From: Lactococcus taiwanensis
GTDB lineage: Bacteria > Bacillota > Bacilli > Lactobacillales > Streptococcaceae
Direction of reading: 5' to 3'
Length of the DNA: 64,000 nucleotides
Assembly (NCBI RefSeq): GCF_014905395.1
Contig: NZ_BNDT01000004.1
Span: 124,001-188,000, forward strand
Shown here: positions 45,241 to 53,742 of the stretch, one piece after another
How positions within the stretch are numbered: the first letter of the stretch is position 1
How the letters are laid out: every line of letters starts with the position of its first letter
Notes under the pieces: model-generated
Told to the model about the DNA's origin: nothing
The model's database searches: none
The model's input: the letters and a program-made list of their open reading frames with translations, nothing else
Position numbers and translations under genes: made by a program

Positions 45241-45987
45241 TTATGATTTTTGATTTAAATAAAGCGCTTGAAAATACTCCACGTAATCCTTCTCAAGCGC
45301 AAGCCCTTCTCTTAAGTAACCCTCAAAAGACCCAAAATGTTTGTTCATAATTTCTCTCGCATGAAGCAAATAATTCTTATCAACAGTAAGTGCAATCTGT
45401 AAGCCCGCAATTTGATCTTCAGTGAGCGTTGCTTTCACTGCATTAATGATTTCTTGATTGACCTCTTTGCGAGCACTGTTTGTTTTGAGATAATCTTTCA
45501 TTATTTCCTCATCAGAAGCTCCTGATAATCTTAAAAGCAAGGCGGCAGCAAATCCTGTTCTATCTTTTCCAGCAAAACAATGAAAATAAACAGCTTGTTT
45601 TTGGTCTAAAAGATCAAGTAAAAAGGTGCGATAACCTTCTAAGGCAGACTCGCTGATAACAATACTTTCATAAGTTTTCATCATCGCTTCACGAATATCT
45701 GTGGCATTAATAATCATGTCCTGCAAGGAGCCGCTATTTCCTGAAGTCGCAGAAGCCAGAATATCTATATTTTCATAATTCACACCATCGAGGGAGACAT
45801 CTGGTTGAGTAGTGACTTCTTCTTGCCCCCTAAAATCATAAATCTTCCCAATTCGAAACTTATCAGTAAGAATTTTTTTATCCTCAGCTGTTAAATCAGT
45901 CAACTGGCCTCCTCTAAAAAATAGATTCTTTTTTAGTCGAGATTCTTTTGAATTTTGTGTCTGAATATCTCTAAAATTTACTAACAT
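45241..45987 (-). CDS. Tyrosine/phosphoinositide protein phosphatase-like protein
   Basis: A 248-residue dual-specificity-type phosphatase. The P-loop HCFAGKDRTG (HCxxGKxR, as in Mycobacterium PtpB-like enzymes) lies near residues 140-150, preceded by NLFFRGGQL and IYDFRGQEEV, the normal N-terminal blocks of the family. It is cytoplasmic, with no signal peptide. Substrate unknown; such proteins may act on phospho-tyrosine or phospho-lipid. Confidence 0.85.
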   Translation of the reverse strand: MLVNFRDIQTQNSKESRLKKNLFFRGGQLTDLTAEDKKILTDKFRIGKIYDFRGQEEVTTQPDVSLDGVNYENIDILASATSGNSGSLQDMIINATDIREAMMKTYESIVISESALEGYRTFLLDLLDQKQAVYFHCFAGKDRTGFAAALLLRLSGASDEEIMKDYLKTNSARKEVNQEIINAVKATLTEDQIAGLQIALTVDKNYLLHAREIMNKHFGSFEGYLREGLALEKDYVEYFQALYLNQKS

Positions 45988-46080
45988 ATCTTCCCCTTCT
46001 ATCCACCATCAGTTCCCTTTATTATATCATTTTTAAAAGCGTTAATTTTTTATTCATCATGCTAAATTTTAAACATCAGT

Positions 46081-46123
46081 GCACAAAAGAAGCTCAAATC
46101 CTAGATTTGAGCTTCTTTTGTGC
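46081..46123. terminator. Terminator-like perfect 20-bp inverted repeat
   Basis: GCACAAAAGAAGCTCAAATC and its exact complement surround CTA. The arms are unusually long and perfect. It lies between rplT (ending 46189) and the phosphatase gene, downstream of rplT and of a first rplT terminator. Confidence 0.7.
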
Positions 46124-46156
46124 GGTATCATAATTTAAAAAAATAGCTTCAAAATA

Positions 46157-46182
46157 AAAAATCTATCGAAGGATAGATTTTA
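46157..46182 (-). terminator. Terminator of the infC-rpmI-rplT operon
   Basis: Minus-strand AAAATCTATC-CTTC-GATAGATTTT followed by TTAT, right after the rplT stop. Confidence 0.8.
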
Positions 46183-46188
46183 ATGTAA

Positions 46189-46548
46189 TTATTTAGCCAA
46201 AGCTTTCTTAGCTTCTTCTGCAAGTGAAGTGAATGCAGCTGCATCAGCAACAGCCAAGTCAGCAAGCATTTTACGGTTCACTTCGATTTCAGCTAATTTC
46301 AAACCGTGCATCATTTTGCTGTATGAAAGTCCATTCATACGTGCAGCTGCATTGATACGTGCAATCCACAATTTACGGAAGTCGCGTTTCTTTTGACGAC
46401 GGTCGCGGAAAGCGTAGTAGTATGAGTTCATGACTTGCTCTTTAGCAGTCTTGAAGAGTTTATGTTTAGCTCCGTAGTAACCTTTTGCAAGTTTCAATAC
46501 GCGTTTGCGACGTTTACGTGTAGCAACACTATTTTTAACACGTGCCAT
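46189..46548 (-). CDS. rplT: 50S ribosomal protein L20
   Basis: A 119-residue rRNA-binding protein needed early in 50S assembly. [26 protein letters not shown] is the classical basic N-terminus and the rest is helical. In many bacteria L20 also represses its own operon by binding the leader RNA. The ATG follows AAAGGAGAACACAC. It is the last gene of infC-rpmI-rplT. Confidence 0.98.
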   Translation of the reverse strand: MARVKNSVATRKRRKRVLKLAKGYYGAKHKLFKTAKEQVMNSYYYAFRDRRQKKRDFRKLWIARINAAARMNGLSYSKMMHGLKLAEIEVNRKMLADLAVADAAAFTSLAEEAKKALAK

Positions 46549-46769
46549 GTGTGTTCTCCTTTAATTCTTAGTAGATTTCAATTTTGTCTTCAAAGACAAA
46601 TTTATTTTTAATTTTAATTGAAGCAAGAAAATTTAAAGTTCAACTGTCTAGATGGATTTCTAAAATCAGATGAGTTATTTCATAGTCCCTTTAGTCGCTA
46701 CGCTCCTGCAGGGCTTGCTCCTACCGTAACAGTCTCCCAGACTGTTACTTGAAATAATTCCTTTGGAAA
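46549..46769 (-). repeat. Structured 221-bp spacer within the infC-rpmI-rplT operon
   Basis: This gap is long for an operon normally packed closely. On the minus strand it holds AAATAATTTCC-AAA-GGAATTATTT (46746-46769), GTAACAGTCT-GGG-AGACTGTTAC (46722-46744) and TTTGTC-TTTGAA-GACAAA. GACTATGAAATAA, which includes the rpmI stop codon (46770-46782), is repeated at 46675-46687. No T run follows the hairpins, so they are not strong terminators. Confidence 0.55.
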
Positions 46770-46970
46770 TTATTTCATAGTCGCAACCATGCGACGGATA
46801 CGTTTGAAGTCACCTTTAGAAACCATAGAAGCTTTACGAAGTTGACGACGTTGTTTCACAGTTTTACCGTGGAAACGGTGAGAAGTGTAAGCGCGGAAGC
46901 GTTTAAGACCGCCTGAACCAGTACGTTTGAAACGTTTAGCAGATGCGCGGTGAGTTTTTTGTTTTGGCAT
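46770..46970 (-). CDS. rpmI: 50S ribosomal protein L35
   Basis: A 66-residue basic ribosomal protein: [20 protein letters not shown] at the start and ending RRMVATMK. Normal length. It sits 126 bp downstream of infC and is followed by the structured spacer before rplT. Confidence 0.98.
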   Translation of the reverse strand: MPKQKTHRASAKRFKRTGSGGLKRFRAYTSHRFHGKTVKQRRQLRKASMVSKGDFKRIRRMVATMK

Positions 46971-47096
46971 TATAATTCTCCTTAATTTATATCAATACAT
47001 GAAAGCTCACTTCCATGTCCTTTCTATCAAGACCTAGCAAGAAAGAAAGGGCGAAGGGCGATTTTCCCTTCTTGATGGCTCCAATGGCAAAGCTTC

Positions 47097-47618
47097 CTAT
47101 TTTTTGATAGGAGCAAGTTGCAAGAACATTTGGCGTCCATCCATTTTGGCTCTTTGTTCAACAACAGCAACATCTTTTGTTGCTTGCGCGAACTTGTCCA
47201 TCACTTGACGACCCACATCTTGGTGAGTAATCATCCGACCTTTGAATCGAATTGAAACCTTAACTTTGTCCCCTTTTTCAAGGAACTTGATAGCTTGACG
47301 AAGTTTTGTGTCAAAGTCATTTTGGTCAATCACTGGTGATAAACGTACTTCTTTGACAGAAACAACAGCTTGTTTCTTCTTCGCTTCTTTTTGCTTTTTC
47401 TTTTGCTCAAACATGAATTTTGTATAATCCATGATTTTTGCAACAGGTGGTTCTTGATTTGAAATCAAAACCAAATCCATGTTAAGATTTTCAGCTTGCA
47501 TCAGCGCCTCAGACGTTGGTGTGACACCTAATTGTTCACCCTCAGCGCCGATGAGACGAACCTCACGAGCACGGATTGCACCGTTCATCATAGGTTTTCT
47601 ATTGTCTTGTTTAGCTAT
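47097..47618 (-). CDS. infC: Translation initiation factor IF-3, ATA start
   Basis: A 173-residue factor that checks initiator codons and keeps 30S free of 50[21 protein letters not shown] begins the N-domain; the C-domain includes [20 protein letters not shown]. The frame is open far upstream, but the family N-terminus lies at codon ATA (47616-47618), seven bases after AAGGAG. No ATG, GTG or TTG is present there. infC commonly has a rare AUU-type start so that IF3 represses its own translation. An attenuator-like hairpin lies upstream. Confidence 0.9.
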   Translation of the reverse strand: MAKQDNRKPMMNGAIRAREVRLIGAEGEQLGVTPTSEALMQAENLNMDLVLISNQEPPVAKIMDYTKFMFEQKKKQKEAKKKQAVVSVKEVRLSPVIDQNDFDTKLRQAIKFLEKGDKVKVSIRFKGRMITHQDVGRQVMDKFAQATKDVAVVEQRAKMDGRQMFLQLAPIKK

Positions 47619-47649
47619 ATTCGTTCTCCTTCTAAATATGATATTTAAG

Positions 47650-47684
47650 AAAAACAAAAGCGGAACGACAATCTCGCCCCGCTC
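47650..47684 (-). terminator. Attenuator terminator in the infC leader
   Basis: Minus-strand AGCGGGGCGA pairs with TCGTTCCGCT (two G-U pairs), then TTTTGTTTTTC. It lies in the 5' leader, before infC. Upstream AGAAGC-ACCC-GCTTCT and a CTCGCC segment that could pair with GGCGAG of the stem give an anti-terminator option. This fits an L20-type autoregulatory leader. Confidence 0.65.
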
Positions 47685-47777
47685 ATGAAAACATTCGTTT
47701 TTGAATAATTCCATTCGTTTGCCCAGGGCTATAACCACTAAGGCGAGAAGCGGGTGCTTCTGCTTTTCAACTCTATT

Positions 47778-47806
47778 ATTCTATCAGTTATTTTAAATCT
47801 TGTCAA
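47778..47806 (-). promoter_or_regulatory. infC operon promoter
   Basis: Minus-strand -35 TTGACA (47801-47806), 17-bp spacer, -10 TAGAAT (47778-47783). The -35 lies within the last codons of the upstream gene. The leader is about 150 nt. Confidence 0.75.
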
Positions 47807-48428
47807 GCTTTTTTTCTTGATTTCCTTGTTTTTTCTGTAAGCCTTCATTCTCTGATTGGAGCACTTGCTCTATTGGTAGGGCATCTTTGTTATATTTTGT
47901 GTGGCGCAAATCAAGTTCCATCATATAAATGGCTTCTTCCAAAAAGCCAGCGTGTCTTTTGTTAAGATAAGCGATAATTTGCCGCACCATTTCTGGTGTA
48001 AGATACTGCTGGGGCAGGCGAGGATTGGCGAGAGGTTCGCTCGTGGTTAAACGTTGCGAAAACTGATCAATTTTCGAGCGCTCGGTGCGAAACATTATCT
48101 CTTTGTGTAATGCGAGCCTTTTTTTACCTCTGTATTTCCACCATAAGAGGTCCAGCAGATAAAGCAAAGCACCGCCACTTAAAATCAAAAATTGTGTCTT
48201 CCCAAAGCTTGACTTTAGTAAGCTCAAGCTAAGCAATAAGAGTGTAAAAAGAGGGACGAAGCACACACTTCCACAAGCAAAAAGTCGGCTTTTAACTTGC
48301 ATTTGCTTTTGAAATTTTTCTTTCAATTTTGCCCGCGTGTTTTTATTTTGCTCAAGTTGTTCCAAAGCCGAGAGTAGTTGGTGACAATAGGCTAAGTCAT
48401 CATACTTGGTATCTTCAACTTGAATCAT
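47793..48428 (-). CDS. Uncharacterised membrane protein with coiled-coil flanks
   Basis: A 211-residue protein. A charged helical N-terminus (residues about 18-45, EQLEQNKNTRAKLKEKFQKQ) is followed by two hydrophobic segments (about 49-72 and 79-96), then a long charged cytoplasmic-type tail ending in Glu/Lys-rich sequence. I do not recognise a family. It lies 27 bp after the NADH-oxidase-like gene and is probably co-transcribed with it. Its end carries the infC promoter. Confidence 0.7.
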   Translation of the reverse strand: MIQVEDTKYDDLAYCHQLLSALEQLEQNKNTRAKLKEKFQKQMQVKSRLFACGSVCFVPLFTLLLLSLSLLKSSFGKTQFLILSGGALLYLLDLLWWKYRGKKRLALHKEIMFRTERSKIDQFSQRLTTSEPLANPRLPQQYLTPEMVRQIIAYLNKRHAGFLEEAIYMMELDLRHTKYNKDALPIEQVLQSENEGLQKKQGNQEKKLDKI

Positions 48429-48455
48429 ATGCTCCTCCTTTACTCCTTTATTTTT

Positions 48456-49793
48456 TTAAATGAGTGGATCTTTATCGCGGACAAGTTCCGCTAAGGTATT
48501 GATCATTCCTTCAGGATTTTTATAACCGTGTTTAAAATAAAAATCACTAAACTCCAGGTCTTCGGTTCGCAGGTCATTTTGGATAGCTAAAGAGAATAAA
48601 TCAGCATAACTTGCAATCCCGACTGTGGTTCCTTCAACCTGAGCACCAAAAATTTTATGGCTACTTTTTTCATAGGTTAACCAGATATTCGTATAACTTT
48701 TTCCTGTAAGAGAGGCGTTTTTATAATGCACTTGGTCACAGTCAAAGCCTGCTTCTTGAGCTTTTTTCCGTGTAAGACCTGTCGCACATACGGTGTGTTC
48801 CTCAAGGTTCATACTATAAGTTCCTTGTGTTGGACGGATTTTTTGTCGTGGTGCTACCAAGTTAAGTGCAGCGATTTGGCCTTGCCGGATTGCTTCACTC
48901 GCATGGGGGAGATATTTATTCTCCTTCAGATGGGCCACTTTTGAAGTGGCACAATCACCAATTGCAAAAACATCTGGCTGACTACTGCGCATGTACTCAT
49001 CTACTTCAATAGCCCCCATATCTCCAAGAATAACCTGATTAGCTAGCAGAAAAGAATTGGGACGAAAGCCCACTGAATAAATAATCGCGTCTGCTTCAAT
49101 TTTATCATATTGATCTGTATAAAGATGAAGTTGACCATTCTCCTGCCGAATATCAATCGGAAAAGTAGAAAGGTGAAGTTGAACGCCTTCGCGTTGCAAG
49201 TTATCTTCAATGCAGCGTGCTGCTGGTTCATCTAAGTAACGATCCAGAAGATAATGATGGGCTTGGATGAGCGCCACTCCTATCTGACGTGCTGCAAAAA
49301 TTCGGGCAATTTCAACGCCGATAAACCCGCCACCAACAACAATCACTTTTTTGGCGGTCTCAAATAAAGCTTTCACACGCTGCGCATCTTCCATATTTTT
49401 GATGACAATCACACGCTCTTGATTCTCTGCGCTAAACATTGGTAACAAGGGATAAGAGCCTGTTGCCAGCACTAATTTATCATAGGAGATAGCCTCAATA
49501 TTTTGACTGTTTTCCTTTGTGATAAAAAGTTGTTTTTGCTTCGTGTCAATCGTCCGTACTGTGGTTTCGGTAAAAGTCGTAATCCCTTGGGCTTGAAGTT
49601 CTTCGACAGTGGTATAGGTGGCATGCTCAAGTAAATCTTCTCTTCCCATCAAATACCAAGGAATACTCTGAGCAATAAATCCTAACTGCTTTTGTTTTTC
49701 ATAGAGGACAATTTCTGCATCGGGATAGTTCTTACGGGCGTGGCGTGCACAGGCAATACCGGCATGAGATCCCCCAACGATGACTACTTTCAT
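48456..49793 (-). CDS. NADH-oxidase-like flavoprotein lacking the redox cysteine
   Basis: A 445-residue FAD/NAD(P)-dependent disulfide oxidoreductase-type protein: FAD loop VVIVGGSHAGIACA, NAD loop VIVVGGGFIGVEIA, second FAD motif VFAIGDCAT, and a C-terminal dimerisation domain. In NADH oxidases and peroxidases of this group Cys42 is the redox centre; here the position is Gln42 (GFIAQSIPWYL), while the rest is normal. It therefore probably cannot form the Cys-sulfenate. It may make H2O2 or transfer electrons otherwise. The ATG follows AAGGAGAAACGC. Confidence 0.85.
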   Translation of the reverse strand: MKVVIVGGSHAGIACARHARKNYPDAEIVLYEKQKQLGFIAQSIPWYLMGREDLLEHATYTTVEELQAQGITTFTETTVRTIDTKQKQLFITKENSQNIEAISYDKLVLATGSYPLLPMFSAENQERVIVIKNMEDAQRVKALFETAKKVIVVGGGFIGVEIARIFAARQIGVALIQAHHYLLDRYLDEPAARCIEDNLQREGVQLHLSTFPIDIRQENGQLHLYTDQYDKIEADAIIYSVGFRPNSFLLANQVILGDMGAIEVDEYMRSSQPDVFAIGDCATSKVAHLKENKYLPHASEAIRQGQIAALNLVAPRQKIRPTQGTYSMNLEEHTVCATGLTRKKAQEAGFDCDQVHYKNASLTGKSYTNIWLTYEKSSHKIFGAQVEGTTVGIASYADLFSLAIQNDLRTEDLEFSDFYFKHGYKNPEGMINTLAELVRDKDPLI

Positions 49794-49996
49794 GCGTTTC
49801 TCCTTATCATTCGTTTTATTAATAAACCGGACTTGACTTAACTTTATTTTACACTAAGCCCACTGGCTTTTCTATAAATGTTGTCTTCTTTTTATAACCG
49901 TTTGAATCACTCCTACCGTAAATCATGGAACATATCGTTTCGTCAAATGATAAAAAAATGATAAAATTATTATAAATAACTAAAAAGGAGAGACTT

Positions 49997-50128
49997 ATGA
50001 ACAACAATAGCTACGTAACGATCATCACGATAAAGCATCAGCATCCGAATTCGGATAAAATCGAACGCCCCTATCAAGTGATGGACGATCTCACCCTGCA
50101 GCCTCTCCCTACTCCCACGTCCTATTGA
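49997..50128 (+). CDS. Putative 43-residue small protein
   Basis: A short frame with a good ribosome-binding site (AAAAAGGAGAG, six bases before ATG). The product begins MNNNSYVTIITIKHQHPNSD and ends in a Pro/Thr-rich tail; there is no membrane segment and it has several His residues. It lies 64 bp before the 182-residue gene on the same strand with no terminator between, so the pair may form an operon. The family is unknown. Confidence 0.5.
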   Translation: MNNNSYVTIITIKHQHPNSDKIERPYQVMDDLTLQPLPTPTSY

Positions 50129-50191
50129 GGAAAGCGCAGAAAAATGATTAATTTTAAATACTTAAAAAACTTGATTGAAAGGAGATTATAC

Positions 50192-50740
50192 ATGACCCCG
50201 ATTGACTTAAGCCACCTCTCAGAAGAAATCAAAAAAACGCAAAACTGGTCCAATCATCGAAAACAAATGTTTGGTATGGGTTTGATGAATGAACTCTATA
50301 TTACTGACGGATCGGTCAGTAAAACTTCGCCAGTAATTATTCCTGCCAGTGACCGGGCAATGACCACTCAACTTGTCAGCGACGTCTTAGATGACTTGAT
50401 TGCTTATGATGAGATTGATCCTATGGTCTATCCTTTAGAAGGAGAACCTGTCAGTGGTACGGAGTTAGACTTTCCGCATCTCTTAATTTTAAACAACGAA
50501 CCTGGCATTCAGTACATTCTTAATACTCACCTTTGGTTAAAGGTCATGGATGACCCAGAACGCACCCTCGCTCTTGTTGTAACGGGCAATCTTAGCGGCG
50601 CCTTTACTTTTTATATTGAGCAGGTATCTGGTCAATTTGAAAAGATGGTGGTTAATTTTGATAAGAATGGTATTTATCTGCTGACCAAGCTGTCAGTAGA
50701 TGTCCTTCATCTCACGGATCAGCCCCTAACACTTCACTAA
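50192..50740 (+). CDS. Uncharacterised 182-residue protein
   Basis: A soluble acidic protein with no family I recognise. The ATG at 50192-50194 (MTPIDLSHLSEE) follows GAAAGGAG; the frame extends 16 codons upstream without a comparable site. The sequence is a mix of beta and alpha with LLILNNEPGIQYILNTHLWLK in the middle. Two palindrome copies (50304-50319, 50681-50696) are inside the gene, coding for ITDGSVSK and LLTKLSV. This might reflect an element insertion at the DNA level or chance selection. Confidence 0.7.
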   Translation: MTPIDLSHLSEEIKKTQNWSNHRKQMFGMGLMNELYITDGSVSKTSPVIIPASDRAMTTQLVSDVLDDLIAYDEIDPMVYPLEGEPVSGTELDFPHLLILNNEPGIQYILNTHLWLKVMDDPERTLALVVTGNLSGAFTFYIEQVSGQFEKMVVNFDKNGIYLLTKLSVDVLHLTDQPLTLH

Positions 50741-50751
50741 AAAATTTTTAT

Positions 50752-50776
50752 AAGGGTCCTTAGGCCCCTTTTTTAT
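50752..50776. terminator. Bidirectional terminator
   Basis: AAGGGTCC-TTA-GGCCCCTT followed by TTTT; it separates the 182-residue protein gene (+) from the converging HAD gene (-). Confidence 0.75.
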
Positions 50777-51462
50777 TTGAGGAAAGCTTTAAAAAATTGT
50801 GCCAATGTCCTGTATTCAAAGTCTGCTCCTGTACCTTTTTTTGGACCAAGATAAGCTGTTTTTAAACCTAAAGATTGAGCAGGTAAGATATCATGTTCTA
50901 CTAAATCACCAACCATTAAAGTTTCTGATGCCTCGAAGCCTTCTTTTTCAAGAAGGTGTGTAAAAGCACGGGGGTCAGGTTTCAAGAAACCCGTCTCTCC
51001 CGAAATATAAGTAGGAAAAAGTCCATCAAAACCTGCGCGTCGTAATTTTTCTCGTTGTTCCACATATCCACCATTACTTAATAGCGCAATATTGTAGTTT
51101 TTTGAGAGCTGTTGCATTGTCTCAAGTAATACTGGATCAGGACAAATCTCATCAAATAAAGTTAAGAGGAACTTCGCAAAGAAGCCTTTCACTTCTGATT
51201 CATCGATGGGTTTTCCAAAGTGTTTTAAAGTCAGGCGCAAGCGCTCTTCGCGTAACTCAGCAATAGTCAGTTGATGCGCATGAACTTTCGGCCAAAGTTG
51301 CTCATCAAATTCATGATATTTTACCATGAACTGATCTAGCGCTTCTTCTTCAAAATCATAGGTCGCTTTAAAGAGTTTGCGGTGAGCACTCTCCCAATAC
51401 TTTTCTTTGAAGGGAAAAAGGGTATTGTCCCAATCGAAGATGATGTTTTTTATGTCCGTCAT
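50773..51462 (-). CDS. HAD superfamily hydrolase, YjjG-type nucleotidase
   Basis: A 229-residue haloacid dehalogenase-like phosphatase. Motif I is IIFDWDNTLFPFK (nucleophile Asp10), motif II ALLSNGG, motif III with FLKPDPRAF and motif IV MVGDLVEHDI. This is a YjjG/pyrimidine 5'-nucleotidase-like arrangement with a four-helix cap. Substrate unknown; family members dephosphorylate nucleotides or other small phosphates. Confidence 0.88.
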   Translation of the reverse strand: MTDIKNIIFDWDNTLFPFKEKYWESAHRKLFKATYDFEEEALDQFMVKYHEFDEQLWPKVHAHQLTIAELREERLRLTLKHFGKPIDESEVKGFFAKFLLTLFDEICPDPVLLETMQQLSKNYNIALLSNGGYVEQREKLRRAGFDGLFPTYISGETGFLKPDPRAFTHLLEKEGFEASETLMVGDLVEHDILPAQSLGLKTAYLGPKKGTGADFEYRTLAQFFKAFLK

Positions 51463-51520
51463 ACCTTAGCAACTCCTTATTTAAGCTCATTTTAACAACT
51501 TTCTCATCAATGCACAAGAA

Positions 51521-51556
51521 AAAAGCGTTACTGACAGCTCTGTCAGTAACGCTTTT
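51521..51556. terminator. Terminator built from the dispersed palindrome
   Basis: AAAAGCGTTACTGACAG and its exact complement (core 51531-51546) with A and T runs at either end; it follows the mnmG stop. Perfect 17-bp arms. Confidence 0.85.
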
Positions 51557-51565
51557 ACTCTGTTT

Positions 51566-53443
51566 TTATCTGCCTTCGAGATAAACCATCAGAATACTAA
51601 TATCGGCAGGATTAACTCCCGAAATCCGACTTGCTTGTCCCAAAGTTTCAGGGTTAATTTTTTTAAATTTTTGACGCGCCTCTGTCGCAATAGAATCAAG
51701 TTTATCCCAGTCCATATTCTTAGGAATACGTTTTGCTTCTAAACGGTGCATCTTTTCAACCTGATCCATGGCTTTCTTGATATAACCTTCATAAGTAATT
51801 TCAGTTTCAATCAGCTCAATGACCGTGCGGTCAATTTTTTCTGGGGCTGCGCCAATGAAATTAATGACATCATCATAATGAACCTCAGGACGTTTCAAAA
51901 ATTCTGCTCCTGTTAGAGCATCCTTAATTGGACCAAATCCCATCGCACCTAACTTTTCTTGCGTTTCAGGTAATGGTTTTAATTTTTCAGCTGATAACCG
52001 TTTCATTTCTCGATCAAATTGAGCCATCTTTTGTTCATAAATTTCCCATTGTTGATCGGATACCAAACCAACTTCTCGCCCCATTTTTGTCAAACGGCGA
52101 TCCGCATTGTCGTGACGGAGAATCAGGCGGTATTCTGCACGCGATGTCAGCAAGCGGTAAGGCTCAAGCGTCCCTTTAGTGACCAAGTCATCGATCATTA
52201 CGCCAATATATGCTTCACTCCGTTTTAAAATAAACTCAGGTTTTCCTTGAACTTTAAGCGCAGCATTGATTCCCGCTACCAAGCCTTGACCAGCAGCTTC
52301 TTCATAACCTGACGTCCCATTGGTTTGTCCCGCAGTAAAGAGGCCAGCGATGAGTTTAGTTTCTAAAGTTGGGCGAAGTTGATGAGGCATGACGACATCA
52401 TATTCTATCGCATAACCGGTCCGCATCATTTGTGCATTTTCAAGCCCTGGGATAGAGCGTACCAGATCAAATTGGACATCTTCTGGCATTGATGTTGAAA
52501 GTCCACCAATATAAACTTCTTCGGTGTTGCGTCCTTCTGGTTCAAGGAACAATTGGTGCCGTGGTTTATCAGCAAAGCGGGTAATTTTATCTTCAATAGA
52601 TGGACAATAACGAGGGCCAACACCTTTGACCATTCCTGAAAAGAGCGGTGCACGATGGAGGTTTTCTCGCAAGATGGTGTGACTATTTTCTGTTGTATAA
52701 GTCAACCAACAAGGAATTTGATCTTTGAGGTAATCTTCATCACGGCTCATAAAGCTGAAATGATTGGGTGCAGTGTCGCCAGGTTGAATCTCCGTTTTAT
52801 CGTAATCAATCGAGCTGGCCAACACACGTGGAGGTGTACCCGTTTTAAAACGCCCAATTTCAAAACCAAGTTGGCGCAAATGATCTGCCAAGCCGATTGA
52901 AGAGAGCGAATTATTGGGACCTGAGGCATATTTCAACTCTCCAATGATGATTTCTCCACGTAGCGCCGTCCCGGTCGTGATCACGACTGTTTTAGCCCCA
53001 TAACGTGTCCCAGTCGCAGTCTTTACACCTACCACTTCGTTTTGCGCTTCATTTACCAACAGTTCTTCTACCATTCCCTGACGAAGGGTTAAATTTTCTT
53101 GGTCAGAAACGGTATTTTTCATTGATAACGCATATTCATTTTTATCCGCTTGAGCTCTTAAGGCTCGAACCGCTGGTCCCTTACCTGTGTTGAGCATTTT
53201 CATTTGGATATAGGTCTTGTCAATATTGCGACCCATTTCACCACCTAAGGCATCAATTTCTCGTACGACGATTCCCTTGGCTGAACCACCAATAGAAGGG
53301 TTGCAAGGCATAAAAGCAACCATATCTAAGTTGATGGTCAAAAGTAAGGTTTTACAGCCCATTCGCGCTGCAGCAAGACTAGCTTCTACACCCGCATGCC
53401 CGGCTCCTACAACAATGACATCATAATTTTCTTGAACGTCCAT
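51566..53443 (-). CDS. mnmG: tRNA uridine-5-carboxymethylaminomethyl modification enzyme MnmG (GidA)
   Basis: A 625-residue FAD protein that with MnmE modifies the wobble uridine of certain tRNAs. The N-terminal FAD motif is [14 protein letters not shown] and [23 protein letters not shown] follows. The C-terminal domain has [14 protein letters not shown]. Length is standard. The ATG lacks a close Shine-Dalgarno: AAAAGGA is about 30 bases upstream, with a perfect hairpin (CGAATTTT-GT-AAAATTCG) between. The gap 53444-53742 holds this leader, one palindrome and the promoter. Confidence 0.96.
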   Translation of the reverse strand: MDVQENYDVIVVGAGHAGVEASLAAARMGCKTLLLTINLDMVAFMPCNPSIGGSAKGIVVREIDALGGEMGRNIDKTYIQMKMLNTGKGPAVRALRAQADKNEYALSMKNTVSDQENLTLRQGMVEELLVNEAQNEVVGVKTATGTRYGAKTVVITTGTALRGEIIIGELKYASGPNNSLSSIGLADHLRQLGFEIGRFKTGTPPRVLASSIDYDKTEIQPGDTAPNHFSFMSRDEDYLKDQIPCWLTYTTENSHTILRENLHRAPLFSGMVKGVGPRYCPSIEDKITRFADKPRHQLFLEPEGRNTEEVYIGGLSTSMPEDVQFDLVRSIPGLENAQMMRTGYAIEYDVVMPHQLRPTLETKLIAGLFTAGQTNGTSGYEEAAGQGLVAGINAALKVQGKPEFILKRSEAYIGVMIDDLVTKGTLEPYRLLTSRAEYRLILRHDNADRRLTKMGREVGLVSDQQWEIYEQKMAQFDREMKRLSAEKLKPLPETQEKLGAMGFGPIKDALTGAEFLKRPEVHYDDVINFIGAAPEKIDRTVIELIETEITYEGYIKKAMDQVEKMHRLEAKRIPKNMDWDKLDSIATEARQKFKKINPETLGQASRISGVNPADISILMVYLEGR

Positions 53444-53582
53444 TTTTTTGCTTCGAATTTTACAAAATTCGTCCTTTTCTTTTAGATTTTTCTAATCATA
53501 ACTAAACAATTCTTTGTGCTTTATTTTTTTCAAACAAAAAAGCCAAAGCTGTGAAAAATACGACAAAAACTCACTCCGAAAA

Positions 53583-53604
53583 TTACTGACCGAGCGGTCA
53601 GTGA
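53583..53604. repeat. Dispersed palindrome copy in the mnmG leader
   Basis: TTACTGACC-GAGC-GGTCAGTGA, core 53586-53601. It lies between the mnmG promoter and its start and so would be in the 5' UTR; it is not followed by a T run. Confidence 0.8.
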
Positions 53605-53667
53605 CTTCCAGTGACTTTCGCATATTTTCCCGAGCTTTGACCATCGAGTTCTTACTAAGATATTGAT

Positions 53668-53696
53668 ATTTTACCCTATTTCAGATTATATTTCAA
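53668..53696 (-). promoter_or_regulatory. mnmG promoter
   Basis: Minus-strand -35 TTGAAA (53691-53696), 17-bp spacer, -10 TAAAAT (53668-53673). Gives a leader of about 220 nt. Confidence 0.6.
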
Positions 53697-53742
53697 GAGG
53701 ATTTTCTCAAAAAAGAACTTTCTTTCCCATACTATTTTTATT

